From Echinococcus granulosus (lineage: Eukaryota > Platyhelminthes > Cestoda > Cyclophyllidea > Taeniidae), in the NCBI RefSeq assembly GCF_000524195.1, contig NW_020170401.1, positions 650,327 through 714,326 on the forward strand: 64,000 bases of DNA, in the 5' to 3' direction. Position numbers and translations under genes: made by a program. Positions 38,579 to 50,278 of this stretch are shown here, piece by piece. The notes beneath the pieces are model-generated. The model was given only the letters and a program-made list of their open reading frames with translations, had not been told where the DNA came from and did not search any database. Positions within the stretch are counted from its first letter, which is position 1, and each line of letters starts with the position of its first letter.

Positions 38579-39000
38579 TTCGGCTGTCAGAATGCGGTAA
38601 TCGGTTGCAGTAAATCATACATTTCAAACTGTAATACATATAAGGAAGGAAGGGTGGTCATTAAAATCAGTAGAAAAAGTGACGGCACTTCAGTGATGGG
38701 ACCTGATTTTTCCCCTGCGAGGCCGGAAGTGAACGTGTCAAACTATGAGGTTCAACCAGTGAAACATTCTGATTGAACCCTACTTTTTGACGATCTTCAA
38801 CGAATTCTAGCCCAGTGCTTATCTTAGTTGCACTATTGATAATAAAATTGCTAGTCAAAGGAATTTTAGACATTCCTCTGTCTCCGTGTCATTTTGTAAG
38901 CCAATTTGCAGAAAATAATCGAGAAATTCATGATTAACTACGGCAGACTACTTGTCCATTGTCGAACGATATTTTTGAAAGTAGGTATTTAATTACTCAG

Positions 39001-39112
39001 ACTCTTAAGTCTGGCCGATTTCTACTACCATCTTGGTGGCATGGCCATCCGCCACCAGCCCTTCCTAAGCTCCGACCATTCTTTCCTGTCGGTGGCTTTT
39101 TATGGCTTCGGA
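39001..39112 (-). repeat. Short interspersed repeat, copy H (diverged)
   Basis: The plus strand reads GGTGGCATGGCCATCCGCCA then CCAGCCCTTC, in the same order and spacing as copies D and G. Confidence 0.45.
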
Positions 39113-39788
39113 GGTGACTCGGGGCGATGAGTACTTAATTAAAAATTAAATCAAAGAATTTTAGCTTCCCCAAACTCTGAAATGTGCCGAATAATGGCGA
39201 TTTTAAAATCTCCAATTCCAAAATTCTTACAATTTTTCATCGTGCGATCGGTAACAAGAATTTCGCAAGAAAACCTCAAACGCATATTGACTACGTGGTA
39301 GTAGAGTAGACTGTGAAAAGGGCGTTATTGGGTGACCATCGGAAATTATCCCCCATAATGCGTCCTAGCCCTTTCTTCCTTTGCGGAAATTTGGACCATT
39401 TACTCTAAACTCTAAGGTCTTTTCATCACTATCCTGTTGCTGTCCATAAAGTTTACTCTGTCACTCCCAAATCCCCTCCACACCTGTGCATGAAGGCGTC
39501 AACTGTAGTCTTGATTTGTGAGTAGAAAGACAAAATATGAGTTACTAAATAAGCTACCAATCAGAACAAAGGTTAACAGTCACCTTTCAAGTCGCTGAAA
39601 TGCTTTATTCCATTCTCCATCCAACTTGAAGGGTTCCAGACATTCACGCAAAATTTGAAGACACTTCATTTAGCCTTAATCCTACGGCAGTGATAATTAC
39701 AGCATCATGGCGACTGGGTTACTCCCAGATCCCCTTTCAGGTGACTAGACCAATAGCAACCTAGGTGAATAAGGCAGAGTTTCATGCC

Positions 39789-39888
39789 NNNNNNNNNNNN
39801 NNNNNNNNNNNNNNNNNNNNNNNNNNNNNNNNNNNNNNNNNNNNNNNNNNNNNNNNNNNNNNNNNNNNNNNNNNNNNNNNNNNNNNNN
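39789..39888. other. Assembly gap (100 N)
   Basis: Exactly 100 N, the conventional placeholder for a join of unknown size. Frames spanning it are meaningless. Confidence 0.99.
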
Positions 39889-42800
39889 GAGAGGCTTTAT
39901 CGTGCCGTCCTGGAAGACCATCAACATGGTGCAAAATTAGCGATGAGTTGTCTTGCCTTCGCTACTGTACTGACCGATGAAGCGGAAAACCATCAGCCCA
40001 AGCAGCGGTATTGGCAGTGGGAATGAGGGCAAAATGAAAAAAAAGCCTCCCAAATCTCACTTCCTGTTCTACTTCCTGCAAGGAAGTATGGCTGATTTGT
40101 TTTAATCAGCGTTGCAGTTTTTTTCACGATTTCAACTACGTTTAACTGTAGCTCCTACCATTTACCAACATGGTTTAGGAAGCACGGACCGCCTGACAGA
40201 ATGGACGCCGTCGGTTCACAACACCCCTCCCTCCGAGGAGGAGGAAATGTAGCGTGAACACCCTTAACCTCGACATCTGCACCCCCTTCAATTATCACTG
40301 CCCTAATAAGGCATATTCTCGTCCAACTCGTCTCCACATTCCAAGGAAGAACCACCGTGTCCATTACATCACAGTTATTCTCTTCTTTTTATCTTCTTAA
40401 GCCTACTTCACTGAATCTCTCACATCACCTCCATTTTGGTGAAAGTAACTCATACGTGAAGAGACTACCCAAATTTGGAGGTTTTAATCTGCCTTAATTA
40501 TTGTATCAGAAGTCAATTTTCACTATTCTTTTTCCATCTTTCAAACATCCAATTTAGTGTGGTACCTAAATGAGAGCTTTGTCAACACCGCGATGAAAGA
40601 ATAATATATTAGGATGAAAGTACACACTACAGTGTCTGATTCATAAAAATAGGTTTGGAGGTATGCTAGACACCCACGTACATACAAGCACACACATCAC
40701 ATCCGACGTAGTGCGATGTGAATACGACGCAGGGCTGAGAAGAGAGCCAATATTATTCATGCAAATTTATCTGTATCAAGTCTTTGTCTTTTTCTCATTG
40801 TGATTTTTTTTACCATTTTAATATCCTTCACCGGATGTGGGTGTCGTATGCAGGTATTTATCTCCCTCAGGCTCTCTCTCGTGCTCTCCACTGCCTTATC
40901 GCAAAAGGCTACTTTCATCTATTATTCCTCAACACAGCATTAGACGGCAAATTGCTAGCTTTCAATGTATTTTTACTATCTTCTGTCAGTTTTTTTTTTC
41001 TCCTTCTTCAATTCCACAATAGCTGAGTGGAAGTAAAGTGGGTTGTAAGAAATCAAGCCGAAAAATGCCCTCCTGTTTTTTTTTTTATCTGGGGAAGAAA
41101 GCCGCGGGGAAGTATATTAAATTTTCTAGGCGGAGAGTTTTATTGGGGGCTCAGACAATGGGAAAGGAGGGCTTGAGGACGGAAACACGAAATGTTTCCT
41201 GTTCCTTCTGGATTTTTCCACGTTCCCCCACCGCCATATCCTCACTCGCCGTGGCATACTTCCTGTGGAGTGAGAGAGAATGAGGGAGTGAGAGCGAGAA
41301 ACACCCAATCAAACGTTAGGTAGTCAAAAAAATCCCCTCGTTGATCTTTCGTTGTTATCTCGGAAATATTATTGCGCATTGTGAGGCGCACTTTACACAC
41401 ACACACATTTTGATTACCTTAACTGTTATCTCCATCTCCCTAGTACAGCCAAGTTTTAAATAGCCTAACCTCTCATGGAAACTGTAGGCTGGTTTAGATG
41501 GTCTACCATGCAATTACTCTTTGGCTTTTTGATGCTCTATAACTCCTAAACGACTCCCCAAATATCATTCTCTAAGATATTTAAATGATGGGGATCAAGT
41601 GCTTGAATGATTGGGCATGACATTATCATGGTATTGTCCTCCATCCCAACATAGGGCAGAGCAGGCTGTTTGAGAAGGAGTGGAGCATAACATAGCACGT
41701 GATTTCCTCTTTGAACACCCTTCTCGATTCGGGACTAGGTAACCACCTCCAAAACCTGAGCCTTGACAGGCGTGTCAATTGTAACACACCTCATGGTTGA
41801 AAAGGACCTTAAATCCCATTGAAAGGAATGAGGGTTTTGAAAGCGGTATAGCACCTTTTGACATCGTTAACGACATTCAATTGTTAATTGAAGCCAATAT
41901 TGGATCCAGATGCAAGCGGCTCAATGATAAATCACGGAATTCAAACCGGGAGCGCATAAGGACTAAATATTAGGATTGATGCGATCGTGATGGTGATCTA
42001 TCCTCCACTCCACTATATGAAAGTAGATCGCCACATTGATGTTAATCTCTTGCGGCAAAACGTGAAGAAGCGCGACACGGATCTCGTTCCTCATTGGTGA
42101 ACTGACAATTTCTACGGTTTTTTAATAATACCTACTCAGCCTGAATGTGGATTATGTGAGAACACAGTCTTCAAATTACTCATTGATTAGCGTCTAAGTC
42201 AAGGCGAATGATTTTTTTCCACAAACCACAAGATTTAAAATCCTCTTGTCGTGCAGTTTCATGCATGAAAAGGGAATTATGTGACAAGAAAAAACAAAGC
42301 AGAAAATCGCTTAATGCCTGCCTTCTCATGCCACTCAACGGGCCTGACGCGGAGACATGCACACAACAACAAGCGGATCCCCAGGCACTTTCCTGAAGCG
42401 ATAAAAAACACACCAAAGTGGGGTATTTCCGCAACGAAGACAGTAGTTACGCGAACAGTGAATGCCTTTTAATTGACAAATCAATTGACAACAACAATAA
42501 AGGGGGGCTCACAATCGGGTAAGACCGAAACCCCCACATTACTACTCAATTTGTCAAATTACTTTCTATTCATGGGAAGATTTGCAGAAGGAGGGGGCAA
42601 CAACACAGCCGTCCAGCGTCCCAAAGTCAGGAAGGATTTTATGAGGCGTTTAAGCGCTAGAAATTGGCACTTTCATTAACTAGATTACTCAGATAGGCAT
42701 TTAAAGTGTGGTTTTAGTACAACAATACTATCGTGGAACGAGGAAAAAGCTATTAATTAAAAAAGTGTAGATTACAATAAATTATTAGAAATATAATTAA

Positions 42801-43705
42801 AGATTGTAGTGATCAAGCGTAAAAGATTTTTAGTGATATGTTAATCATATTTAACCAGAAAAATAATAATTTGAAATGGCTTTTGTAGATGCAACACTTT
42901 TGTGAGAGGTCGCTGAAATACTGACTCAGTAGTGCCGATGTTCCCTTTCAAAAAAAATCAGTCAGGTCTAAATGGTTATTGCTGTAGCAAAGTCGAAAAG
43001 AAGAAGCTTTACCTTCTCCTTAAAATACAACATAAATGCTTGTTAATATGTAAAACCGCCTAAATTTTGTTCATAAAAGATTATTTACATTTACAGTTGG
43101 AAAGTTGAGGCATTGACTCATGGCTTGCAACCTATTAGGCGGTTGGTGTTATTCCGACATCCATTCTGGAGATATCCTGGCGGTCTGATTGATTACAGGT
43201 TTTTCACAGCCTGCATCTTCACACAAGTGAAGAATACCTAATATAACTTCACTATAAGTGAATTGAATTGACTTGAGTTGAAGTAGTGGTGAACTTCACG
43301 TAGCATTTAAATCACTAGTCGTAAAATAAGAGGAAGGTTTTTTAATTATGCAATAGAGGTGAGATTACCTTATCTACCTTGATAGAAGTTTCATAAATAC
43401 CATCACTATACTAGCTTTACGTGTACATAATGACCCAGCCCTACCCTACTCGATTTTCGGACCTGAGCCCGTCTTTCATCGGCTCCTGATAGCGGTTTAC
43501 ACCGAATTTGGCGTTGTATGGGATGGATTGCGATGAAAACGCAAAATACGGCCAGGATAGTCCTGGTCTAAGAGCAGAGTTAAGTATTTTTTTAGTTTTT
43601 GAGCAGTGATTGAATTAGCTAAGACAATTACTGGAGATTGGTGCCACATGGGATCAACATGATAACCGAGTTGTGTTGGTAAATCTTCTCCCGATTTCCT
43701 GACAG

Positions 43706-43844
43706 CTAATGAGTATGCATGGTAATGAAACCCTTAACAACGAATCACTAGTAGCTCAAGAGATGGGTGTACCTCTCTACGTCTCAGTGGAGATCTCGGC
43801 CGTGGCGGTCGTGTTCTCGGGCTACAACCGCAGCAGTCATTTCT
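43706..43844 (+). CDS. Possible orphan exon encoding a membrane-protein N-terminus
   Basis: A 139-base segment lies between a good acceptor (cccgatttcctgacag) and donor (CT|gtgagt) and is open in one frame. It contains NETLNNES (two N-glycosylation sites) followed by hydrophobic VPLYVSVEISAVAVVFSG. The arrangement loosely recalls a G-protein-coupled receptor N-terminus entering helix 1, but no following exon was recognised. Product unknown. Confidence 0.22.
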
Positions 43845-44565
43845 GTGAGTAGTCAGCCAACAGGTGGAACACAGCCTAGAAGACCGGGGTTAAAATGCAC
43901 AAGGGACGAATCGTCTTGTGCAGCGACGATGGACAAAATGCGATGATTGGAATGTCAGGAATATCGCCCTCGCTGAGTATCAAGTGGGCTTAACTCCAGC
44001 ACCGATGGTGAAGTGATCGAGATGTTCTATTCCAGTCGTTAGGAGAAGCCCAATCATTTCAAAACTTTTCAGCTACTAACTAACCACTAGAAAAGTATCA
44101 AAGTGTACTGGGAAACTGTCAAAAAAATTTAGTAGTTTTTTTCTTATACAATTGGGTCTTTGCATTTGTAGACTCGGATGTCCCGCTCTTCCCTCATTCC
44201 ATCAAGCATCACTGAACCGACTGCCCACGAAAGCAGTGGCCAGTCAAAGTGCACAAAGTGTCACTTCATAAGACGAGGTCAAACAATGCGAAGAGGGGGA
44301 GGAATGATCAAAAGGAGGGGAGGAAAGGATATGCAAACAAGCAAGTAAGTAAGTAGCTGATTTCGGTCAGATTGGGTGGACATTACTTTCACTACTACCA
44401 CAAAGTAACAATACTCAATTTAAACCAGCTTTTCTCTCTTCCTGTTATCTTTATTTTGTATTTTACATGGTTGATGACACACTTAATGTCATCGCCAATT
44501 TGCTTACCTGATCGCGCACGTCACTCATGTATGGCGCATTTGTTAAAGACGAAGTCAATTCAATT

Positions 44566-45174
44566 TTAAAGGGGTGGCAGATAATAACAATTTATGGCAT
44601 ATGAGAAAAGCAAAACGTCAGAGTTATGGGGTCCAAGTCTCCTCCCGGCTTCTGACAGTGGACGCATCCATTTCGTAGTCCTAATAACACTTTGTCCCTT
44701 GATAGCATCACTGATTGGCAAAGTCACATCAGTTCTAATAATTTTTGGTGTTTTTAATAGGAAGTCCCTTTCCATATCGAAAGTTTTGTTAACAAAAGTA
44801 ACTCTTTGACTCAGTGGCACTTCTATTGTTGTACTGATAACGCGATGCCGACACCAAAGTCTCGACACCATTCTTTGTCGCATGTAAAAAGTAGTCAGAC
44901 GAGCGCCACAGACAAAAGGGCAGTCGGTGTTTAGATTTATCGAATTCGGTGGTCCCAAAGTGCCATGTCTACCAGTATTTAGAAGGACCTCCTTTGTATA
45001 ATCCGCCGTTGGCTTAGATGAATGATGAACAGTACCTTCTGACCACCTCCATAGCCAAAGTAATGCAGGAGTCCTCGTGACGGTCTTATCTAAGCACTTC
45101 CGATTACTTATCCAATTGCATTGATAGAATCGACCTGTGAAACCATTCCACAGACACGTTAGATATTGCAACAC
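44566..45174 (-). CDS. Unexplained 202-codon open reading frame
   Basis: The longest frame in the window not explained by a recognised gene. It starts MLQYLTCLWNGF and ends INCYYLPPL. It is basic and fairly rich in Cys and Trp, with no signal peptide, repeat or domain I recognise. A 202-codon frame is near the limit expected by chance at this composition. It could be a single-exon gene, a gene relic or noise. Confidence 0.2.
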   Translation of the reverse strand: MLQYLTCLWNGFTGRFYQCNWISNRKCLDKTVTRTPALLWLWRWSEGTVHHSSKPTADYTKEVLLNTGRHGTLGPPNSINLNTDCPFVCGARLTTFYMRQRMVSRLWCRHRVISTTIEVPLSQRVTFVNKTFDMERDFLLKTPKIIRTDVTLPISDAIKGQSVIRTTKWMRPLSEAGRRLGPHNSDVLLFSYAINCYYLPPL

Positions 45175-47162
45175 CTCATCCAGACTATCTGTCGATGTGA
45201 GCTGGTCAGGCTTCAGGACGTAGCCACAAAGAAAGACTGGCTTTAAGATGAATTTTCCTTAATTTATTTTATATCAAGCCTTCTGGTGCCTCACACTTAG
45301 TTTGATGTGTGGGTTCATTATATTCTACTGTCGCTGCTTCCTACTCACCTTCTCCTCTTAAGTAGGGCCATCTAAGTGGATGATCAACATTTCACAGACG
45401 TAATGCCGGCGGCATGGTGAATCAAGTCAAATATTTTTGTTATCCGAATTCCTCACCAAAGAGCTGTATGGCGGCGCCTACGGAACCAACGCCCTTCACC
45501 ATGTTGATGTACTTGACTGTTAGCAATGCAGCCATGATTCCCAGTACCTTGCACAAAATTGCACAACGCATTGAAATGAATTATGAATTTTACAGGTTTG
45601 CATACTAAAAATCCGGAGGAGGAATCGCCTGTCAAGCAATCGAAAGATGGTGCAGAATTTGATATTTCCAGATGCTTTAATAGAATAGATGGTTTTTCTA
45701 TTTTTATGAGACGGTACATCCATCACACCACATGCGAGCGTCACTGTTCTTCTCTTTGGCTACCTAGTAATTACTATCAAAAAAGTACTTTTTTTGAGCT
45801 AAGGAAAAACTGCACTCCCGAAAGATTGCTTAATTCCGTCTCTAGTAATGTTTCCCTGGTAGTTTCACCCATGTCAATCATAAGGTCATAAACAAGTAGC
45901 CCACAGTACTTTGGACTCGCTGGCTGCTAGCTCTTGCAATGACACGTCAGACATGTCAGTCGACGAATGAAGCCAAATAATGCTCAATTTCCTACTCCCA
46001 ACGAGTCGTAGCGAAAGTATGGGAAGCAGCAAAGTGTCATGCTAATCAAAAAGACAAGATATTAAGATTGAAAAACATACTAACTTCCGACTTAAAATAA
46101 ACTTCGTTTATAAAAGCTCCTTTTTGAAAATAAAATGGGTTAAAACTCCACAGTAAACTTGAACTAAAAGTTGATAAAAAGCATGACTGCTATTTTTCTT
46201 CCTATTTTAAATGCATAAAATACTAAATTTGCCATCTGACCTAGCTTTTATGCCTAAGGAGAAACTTTCGAATTGACATTTATTAAATGTATCGAAAAAG
46301 CGTAACTGGATGTTAACTAATGTTTTCACTTTTTTGCAAGTCATTTTTTAACTACTTTGCTAATTCATTTTATTTATTTGCCTAAATATTTTAAGATTAC
46401 TTGCGAAATGAAGCTTAAGGTGAAACAGGTGAAACTCAAATATCCGCGCTGGCAAAGTGACCAATCGCCAAAAAAAATCGATACGTGTGCGCTTCGGCCG
46501 AAAGCACCTCCACCTAATCAGGATGCCTCCTCACGTAAAACCACTTAACTAACCAACTGCCCAACCAACTGTGGATGTCAGCACTGCAGACTCAGTCTTT
46601 TTACCCACTCCGCTAACAATAAGGGCGTCGACTTGCTTCACCCATTTTTTACCCTCTCTACTCTTTACATTGCATGTGCTCTCTCTCTCTCTGTCCACTG
46701 CTTTTCCCCTTAATGAAAATTAGGAGAAGTTGAATTCGGAAGGATGTGGCTATTTTGTGCACAATATTTGACGCACTCCGGTTGGCTGAAGGAATGGCTA
46801 ACGGAGGCTGTGGAGGAGTTTGCTTCCCAATAAGTTGGAACGATTACATTAAGATCTAAATCGACAAGATGGATGTTAGGCGAAACGAAACTAGATCTAA
46901 AATCAGTAGCAGAATCTTGCGATGGTATCAAATTTTCTTATACATGAGAATTTGTGCCAGTGTTCAATTTTCCATCCTTTTGCGTCATTAAGTCCAGCCT
47001 TGTATATTAGGGCATCATCATCACCGATCATCGCGTCCAAAATATGACGAGTAGTATGCCATTACCTGTTTTATTTGTTCTGCCTGTCCAATCTAAATCA
47101 TCTCCTCTTGATTAATTTTGTAGCAGATGAGTGATGTGAGGGGCTAAATTAAAATACTGCTT

Positions 47163-47180
47163 CGTCACATACACGTGACG
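47163..47180. repeat. Imperfect palindrome related to the 38.56 kb palindrome
   Basis: CGTCACATACACGTGACG has 6-bp perfect arms, and both sites are preceded by ACTGC. A third fragment, GTGACGAAGCA, near 61290 matches its reverse complement. Confidence 0.5.
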
Positions 47181-48552
47181 CTAGTGGTGAAGCAGCGGTT
47201 TACGAAGGACGGGTGTTGGCAATTTAGCACAGAAGTAATCCACCAGATTTTCATGTGATGATCCGATATGTGCGGGTAATTGTCTATCCACCAAAGATTA
47301 AATAAACCTTGTGATTAATCGAACTCTGTGATTGGTTTGTAGACAGAGACTGCCATTCATCTTACAAGAAAGCAAATAAACTAACAAGTTACAGGCGGGG
47401 CATAGACTCAGAGACCAGGTGTGGTTTCCACTTCGTTTTTACAGGATATTCCGCTCACCAAAGACTGCACCTTCCGGACATCAGTTTGAACTCCTCTTGC
47501 TGTCTCTGGAACTGTACTTCAAGATTTCAATGGTCTCATTACTACCGCTATTATGATACCAAAACCATGACAATGGTTATATCACATATTTGGAGCTTCT
47601 GCTAAAGTATTATACACTTATAAGCCCGAAAGGTGTCTGAATTCAAAGATATTCAATACCCGATCAGCTTTCCTTTGGTCACTACCATGTTACCAACACC
47701 GGCTGAATGTTACACAGTACAACCTCAACATCATTTCCATATTCACCAAATAAATAACAACATTAATTTTATTTTAGGCGTTAAGTTAACAACCTCCTGT
47801 TGACAATAAGTGACAGGAATAGGGGATAAAATTGTCACTTTCCCTCATTTAAACTGAAAGAGCAACTAGGTTCACTCATTAAAACAGGGGCAACACTCAC
47901 CACTTAGCGGTTGCACAAAGTTATGGATGTACCGCAGACAGGTATTGCAAAGCACCAAATCGTCAGAAAGGAAGGTCTTTTTTCCCCTAATTAACATCAC
48001 TTGTCAATCAAGAAAATCCACCACGGTAGCGTTAGGCTCACAGGGGCAGGCAATAAGGCATTAAGACTTGGGACCGTAGAAAGTGGGACTAATTCTGTAT
48101 CATTTGTGAGTGGTTAGAATAATAAAATTGATAAATCTAAATATACTTCTAAATACCAGACATTTATTCCTGATCAGTCAGATGGATTGCAACGGGCGTG
48201 CATACACAATACCTGCCTGCATGAAGGAGGGATCTGGTGCCTGACCCGACATCAAGACTCAGCTATGAACGTGGAGGAGGAGACTACCCAGAATATAATT
48301 TACTCATCTTTTAAACGAACCTTAAAAACAGAAGCATATTCTAATCACCAACTTAGAACAGGATAATTGGGACTTAGCGACAAATTTCATAGTGATTTCC
48401 TCATCCCCTTCAGTTAGCGACTACTACTGCCAAGGCTATAACCTCTGGACTGATTGTTCCTGTGCTTCTTGCTGTTTCATCCAGTTGGACTTCTTATCAG
48501 CGGTTTAAATAAGATGTACTGCATCTTCGCAAAATATACAATAATTGCCTTT

Positions 48553-48582
48553 ATATATATAGTATATTTATATATATAAAAT
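48553..48582. repeat. TA-rich simple sequence
   Basis: Two TATATA runs around AGTATATT, downstream of the ETS stop codon. Confidence 0.85.
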
Positions 48583-48829
48583 AAGGAATGATTAGAAGGG
48601 GAAGGGAAGAGGCCAGGCATGAAATAAAACAGCAAGAGATAGAGAGGAGGTCGAAATAAAGTCGCAGAAAAAATTAAATTGAACCGAGGAGATAAAGAAC
48701 TACAAAGCAGCTCTTATTCACATAAGGAAGTGGAAAAGGAAGAGGGTAGGGGAAGGAAGTATGTATTCTTATTTTTCTCACACTGTATATAAATATTAGT
48801 AGTCATGACACCATGTTTTTTTTGGGGGT

Positions 48830-50278
48830 TCAACAATGTGGCGAGGAGTGTGCCAATGGTGGCTCTCTGGGCTTTCGATCTTGCAGGGTCTGCGAGAGCA
48901 TCGACATAAAGTGCTCCACCAGATCCACTTGAATTGGCATCCAAATGTAATTTCCATTATCATTGGAGTTGTTGCTACTGTTATTGCCAGTGTTGTTCCC
49001 GTTGGTACCGGAAGCAGAAGCACTCGACAAACCTCCAATCACCTTTTGACAGGATTTTGTTTCAATGTCCATCTCCTCTGACTTTCTGCTTTCATTCCGT
49101 GGCACGTCAAAAGGTCGAAAAATCGACTGGGACTGATGATGTAGTGGCAGCGGTTGCAAAGGAGGCTTTCCATCCTCGGTACGCCCAGAAACTCGTTGAA
49201 TCTGCTCTTTCAGTCGAGTCATATTAATCATATGGCGTTGCCAATGGAGGAATGACCGATGATCGGGTGCATGAGGCGGAGGTGGGAGAGGTTCGTCATG
49301 TTGACTTCCACTTATTGGAGACCAGCAATCCAGTGATCGAGGCTTTCGATGTACTGACATCGGAACTGATGGATGAGAAGAATGGGGAGGGTTGGAGTTA
49401 AAATGCAGAGATCGATTCTCGCCGGCTCTTGGAGACAAGGCCAATGAACCATGACAACTGCAATGACAGTCAGGTGAAGAAGAACGTTTGGAGGGTCGAT
49501 TTGGTGGTAGAAGGGCTTGAAACACGTCCTTACACACAAGGGAAGCCATGGTTCCAAAGTTTTCCATTGTGGAGTTTTCACGATTTTTTGGAAGGTTGGA
49601 ATAGCGTTTTGGGAAATCCGAGGAAGGGCTAGATTGGATTGGAGGGAAGGAGAAAGATGCGGAAGAGGTACTTGGCACCCCAAAGTTGAAAGATTGGCTC
49701 AAATTGGAGGAGAAGGGAGGTTGAAAGTGGCTGGGGCTTAATTTTGGTACATCTTGACAGGAAGAAAGCACCTGCGGTGACTTAGAAATTTGCGAGTTAT
49801 TGAAGGGGTCCATAAATGGCGAAGTCGTCTGTTTGTAAAATGACGGGAAACCGTTGAAACAACCGTCCGACGAAATGCCGACTAGTGGCTTGTTTGAGGT
49901 CGACTGTCGTCGTTGAGGTTTAATTAGTTCCACGGGGAAGATTGACTCGACACCCCCCTCCTCTACACTCTGCGTTCGAATGAGACCTTTCAATCGATGC
50001 AGACCAATAAATTGGTAGACAAACTTGTGTCCTTGAACCTTACGAATGATGTTCTTCTGATAGTAGTAGCGCAGAGCACGAGAAAGCTTATCATAATTCA
50101 TTCGATGATTGTTGTCTTTTCGAAGACCCCACAAACGTGCAACTTCTTCAGCTCGAAGTAGAACAAACTCCCCAGCATTGTTTGTCCACCGAATGATGTC
50201 ACAGTAGCGTGGATCCAGCAGAAGTTGTAGGAGAAATTGCCATAGGGTAACCTTCCCCTTTGTTGTGTCAAACTCCAG
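48830..50278 (-). CDS. ETS gene exon 2: DNA-binding domain and C-terminus
   Basis: Begins [15 protein letters not shown] after a tttag acceptor. One residue is inserted in the loop [10 protein letters not shown] relative to ELK proteins. The C-terminal 380 residues are Ser/Pro/His-rich, with PNSQ-type low complexity and a polymorphic-looking Asn/Gly/Ser run (about 49020-48950). The antisense frames at 49312-49741 are shadows of this exon. Confidence 0.95.
   Translation of the reverse strand: MEFDTTKGKVTLWQFLLQLLLDPRYCDIIRWTNNAGEFVLLRAEEVARLWGLRKDNNHRMNYDKLSRALRYYYQKNIIRKVQGHKFVYQFIGLHRLKGLIRTQSVEEGGVESIFPVELIKPQRRQSTSNKPLVGISSDGCFNGFPSFYKQTTSPFMDPFNNSQISKSPQVLSSCQDVPKLSPSHFQPPFSSNLSQSFNFGVPSTSSASFSFPPIQSSPSSDFPKRYSNLPKNRENSTMENFGTMASLVCKDVFQALLPPNRPSKRSSSPDCHCSCHGSLALSPRAGENRSLHFNSNPPHSSHPSVPMSVHRKPRSLDCWSPISGSQHDEPLPPPPHAPDHRSFLHWQRHMINMTRLKEQIQRVSGRTEDGKPPLQPLPLHHQSQSIFRPFDVPRNESRKSEEMDIETKSCQKVIGGLSSASASGTNGNNTGNNSSNNSNDNGNYIWMPIQVDLVEHFMSMLSQTLQDRKPREPPLAHSSPHC

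Larger units (their letters stand above)
24715..43705. other. Intergenic region, no confident gene
   Basis: About 19 kb 3' of the NSD gene. Apart from the repeat cluster at 32.3-34.7 kb, the GC-rich block at 36.0-36.6 kb, the N gap and simple repeats, it contains only open frames of 60-157 codons with no recognisable domain, plus the 197-codon frame in the GC-rich block. A spliced gene of small unfamiliar exons could be missed here. Confidence 0.5.
45175..48829. other. Intergenic, 3' flank of the ETS gene
   Basis: AT-rich. It contains the palindrome at 47163, a (TA)n-like stretch at 48553-48582 and a CT run near 46680. No gene recognised. Confidence 0.5.

Noticed and set aside
39745..40026. 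Open frames crossing 39789-39888
   Set aside because: They read through the N gap and have no sequence support.
49312..49741. Frames of 67-123 codons on both strands around 49.3-49.7 kb
   Set aside because: Shadows of the long ETS exon 2 coding sequence.
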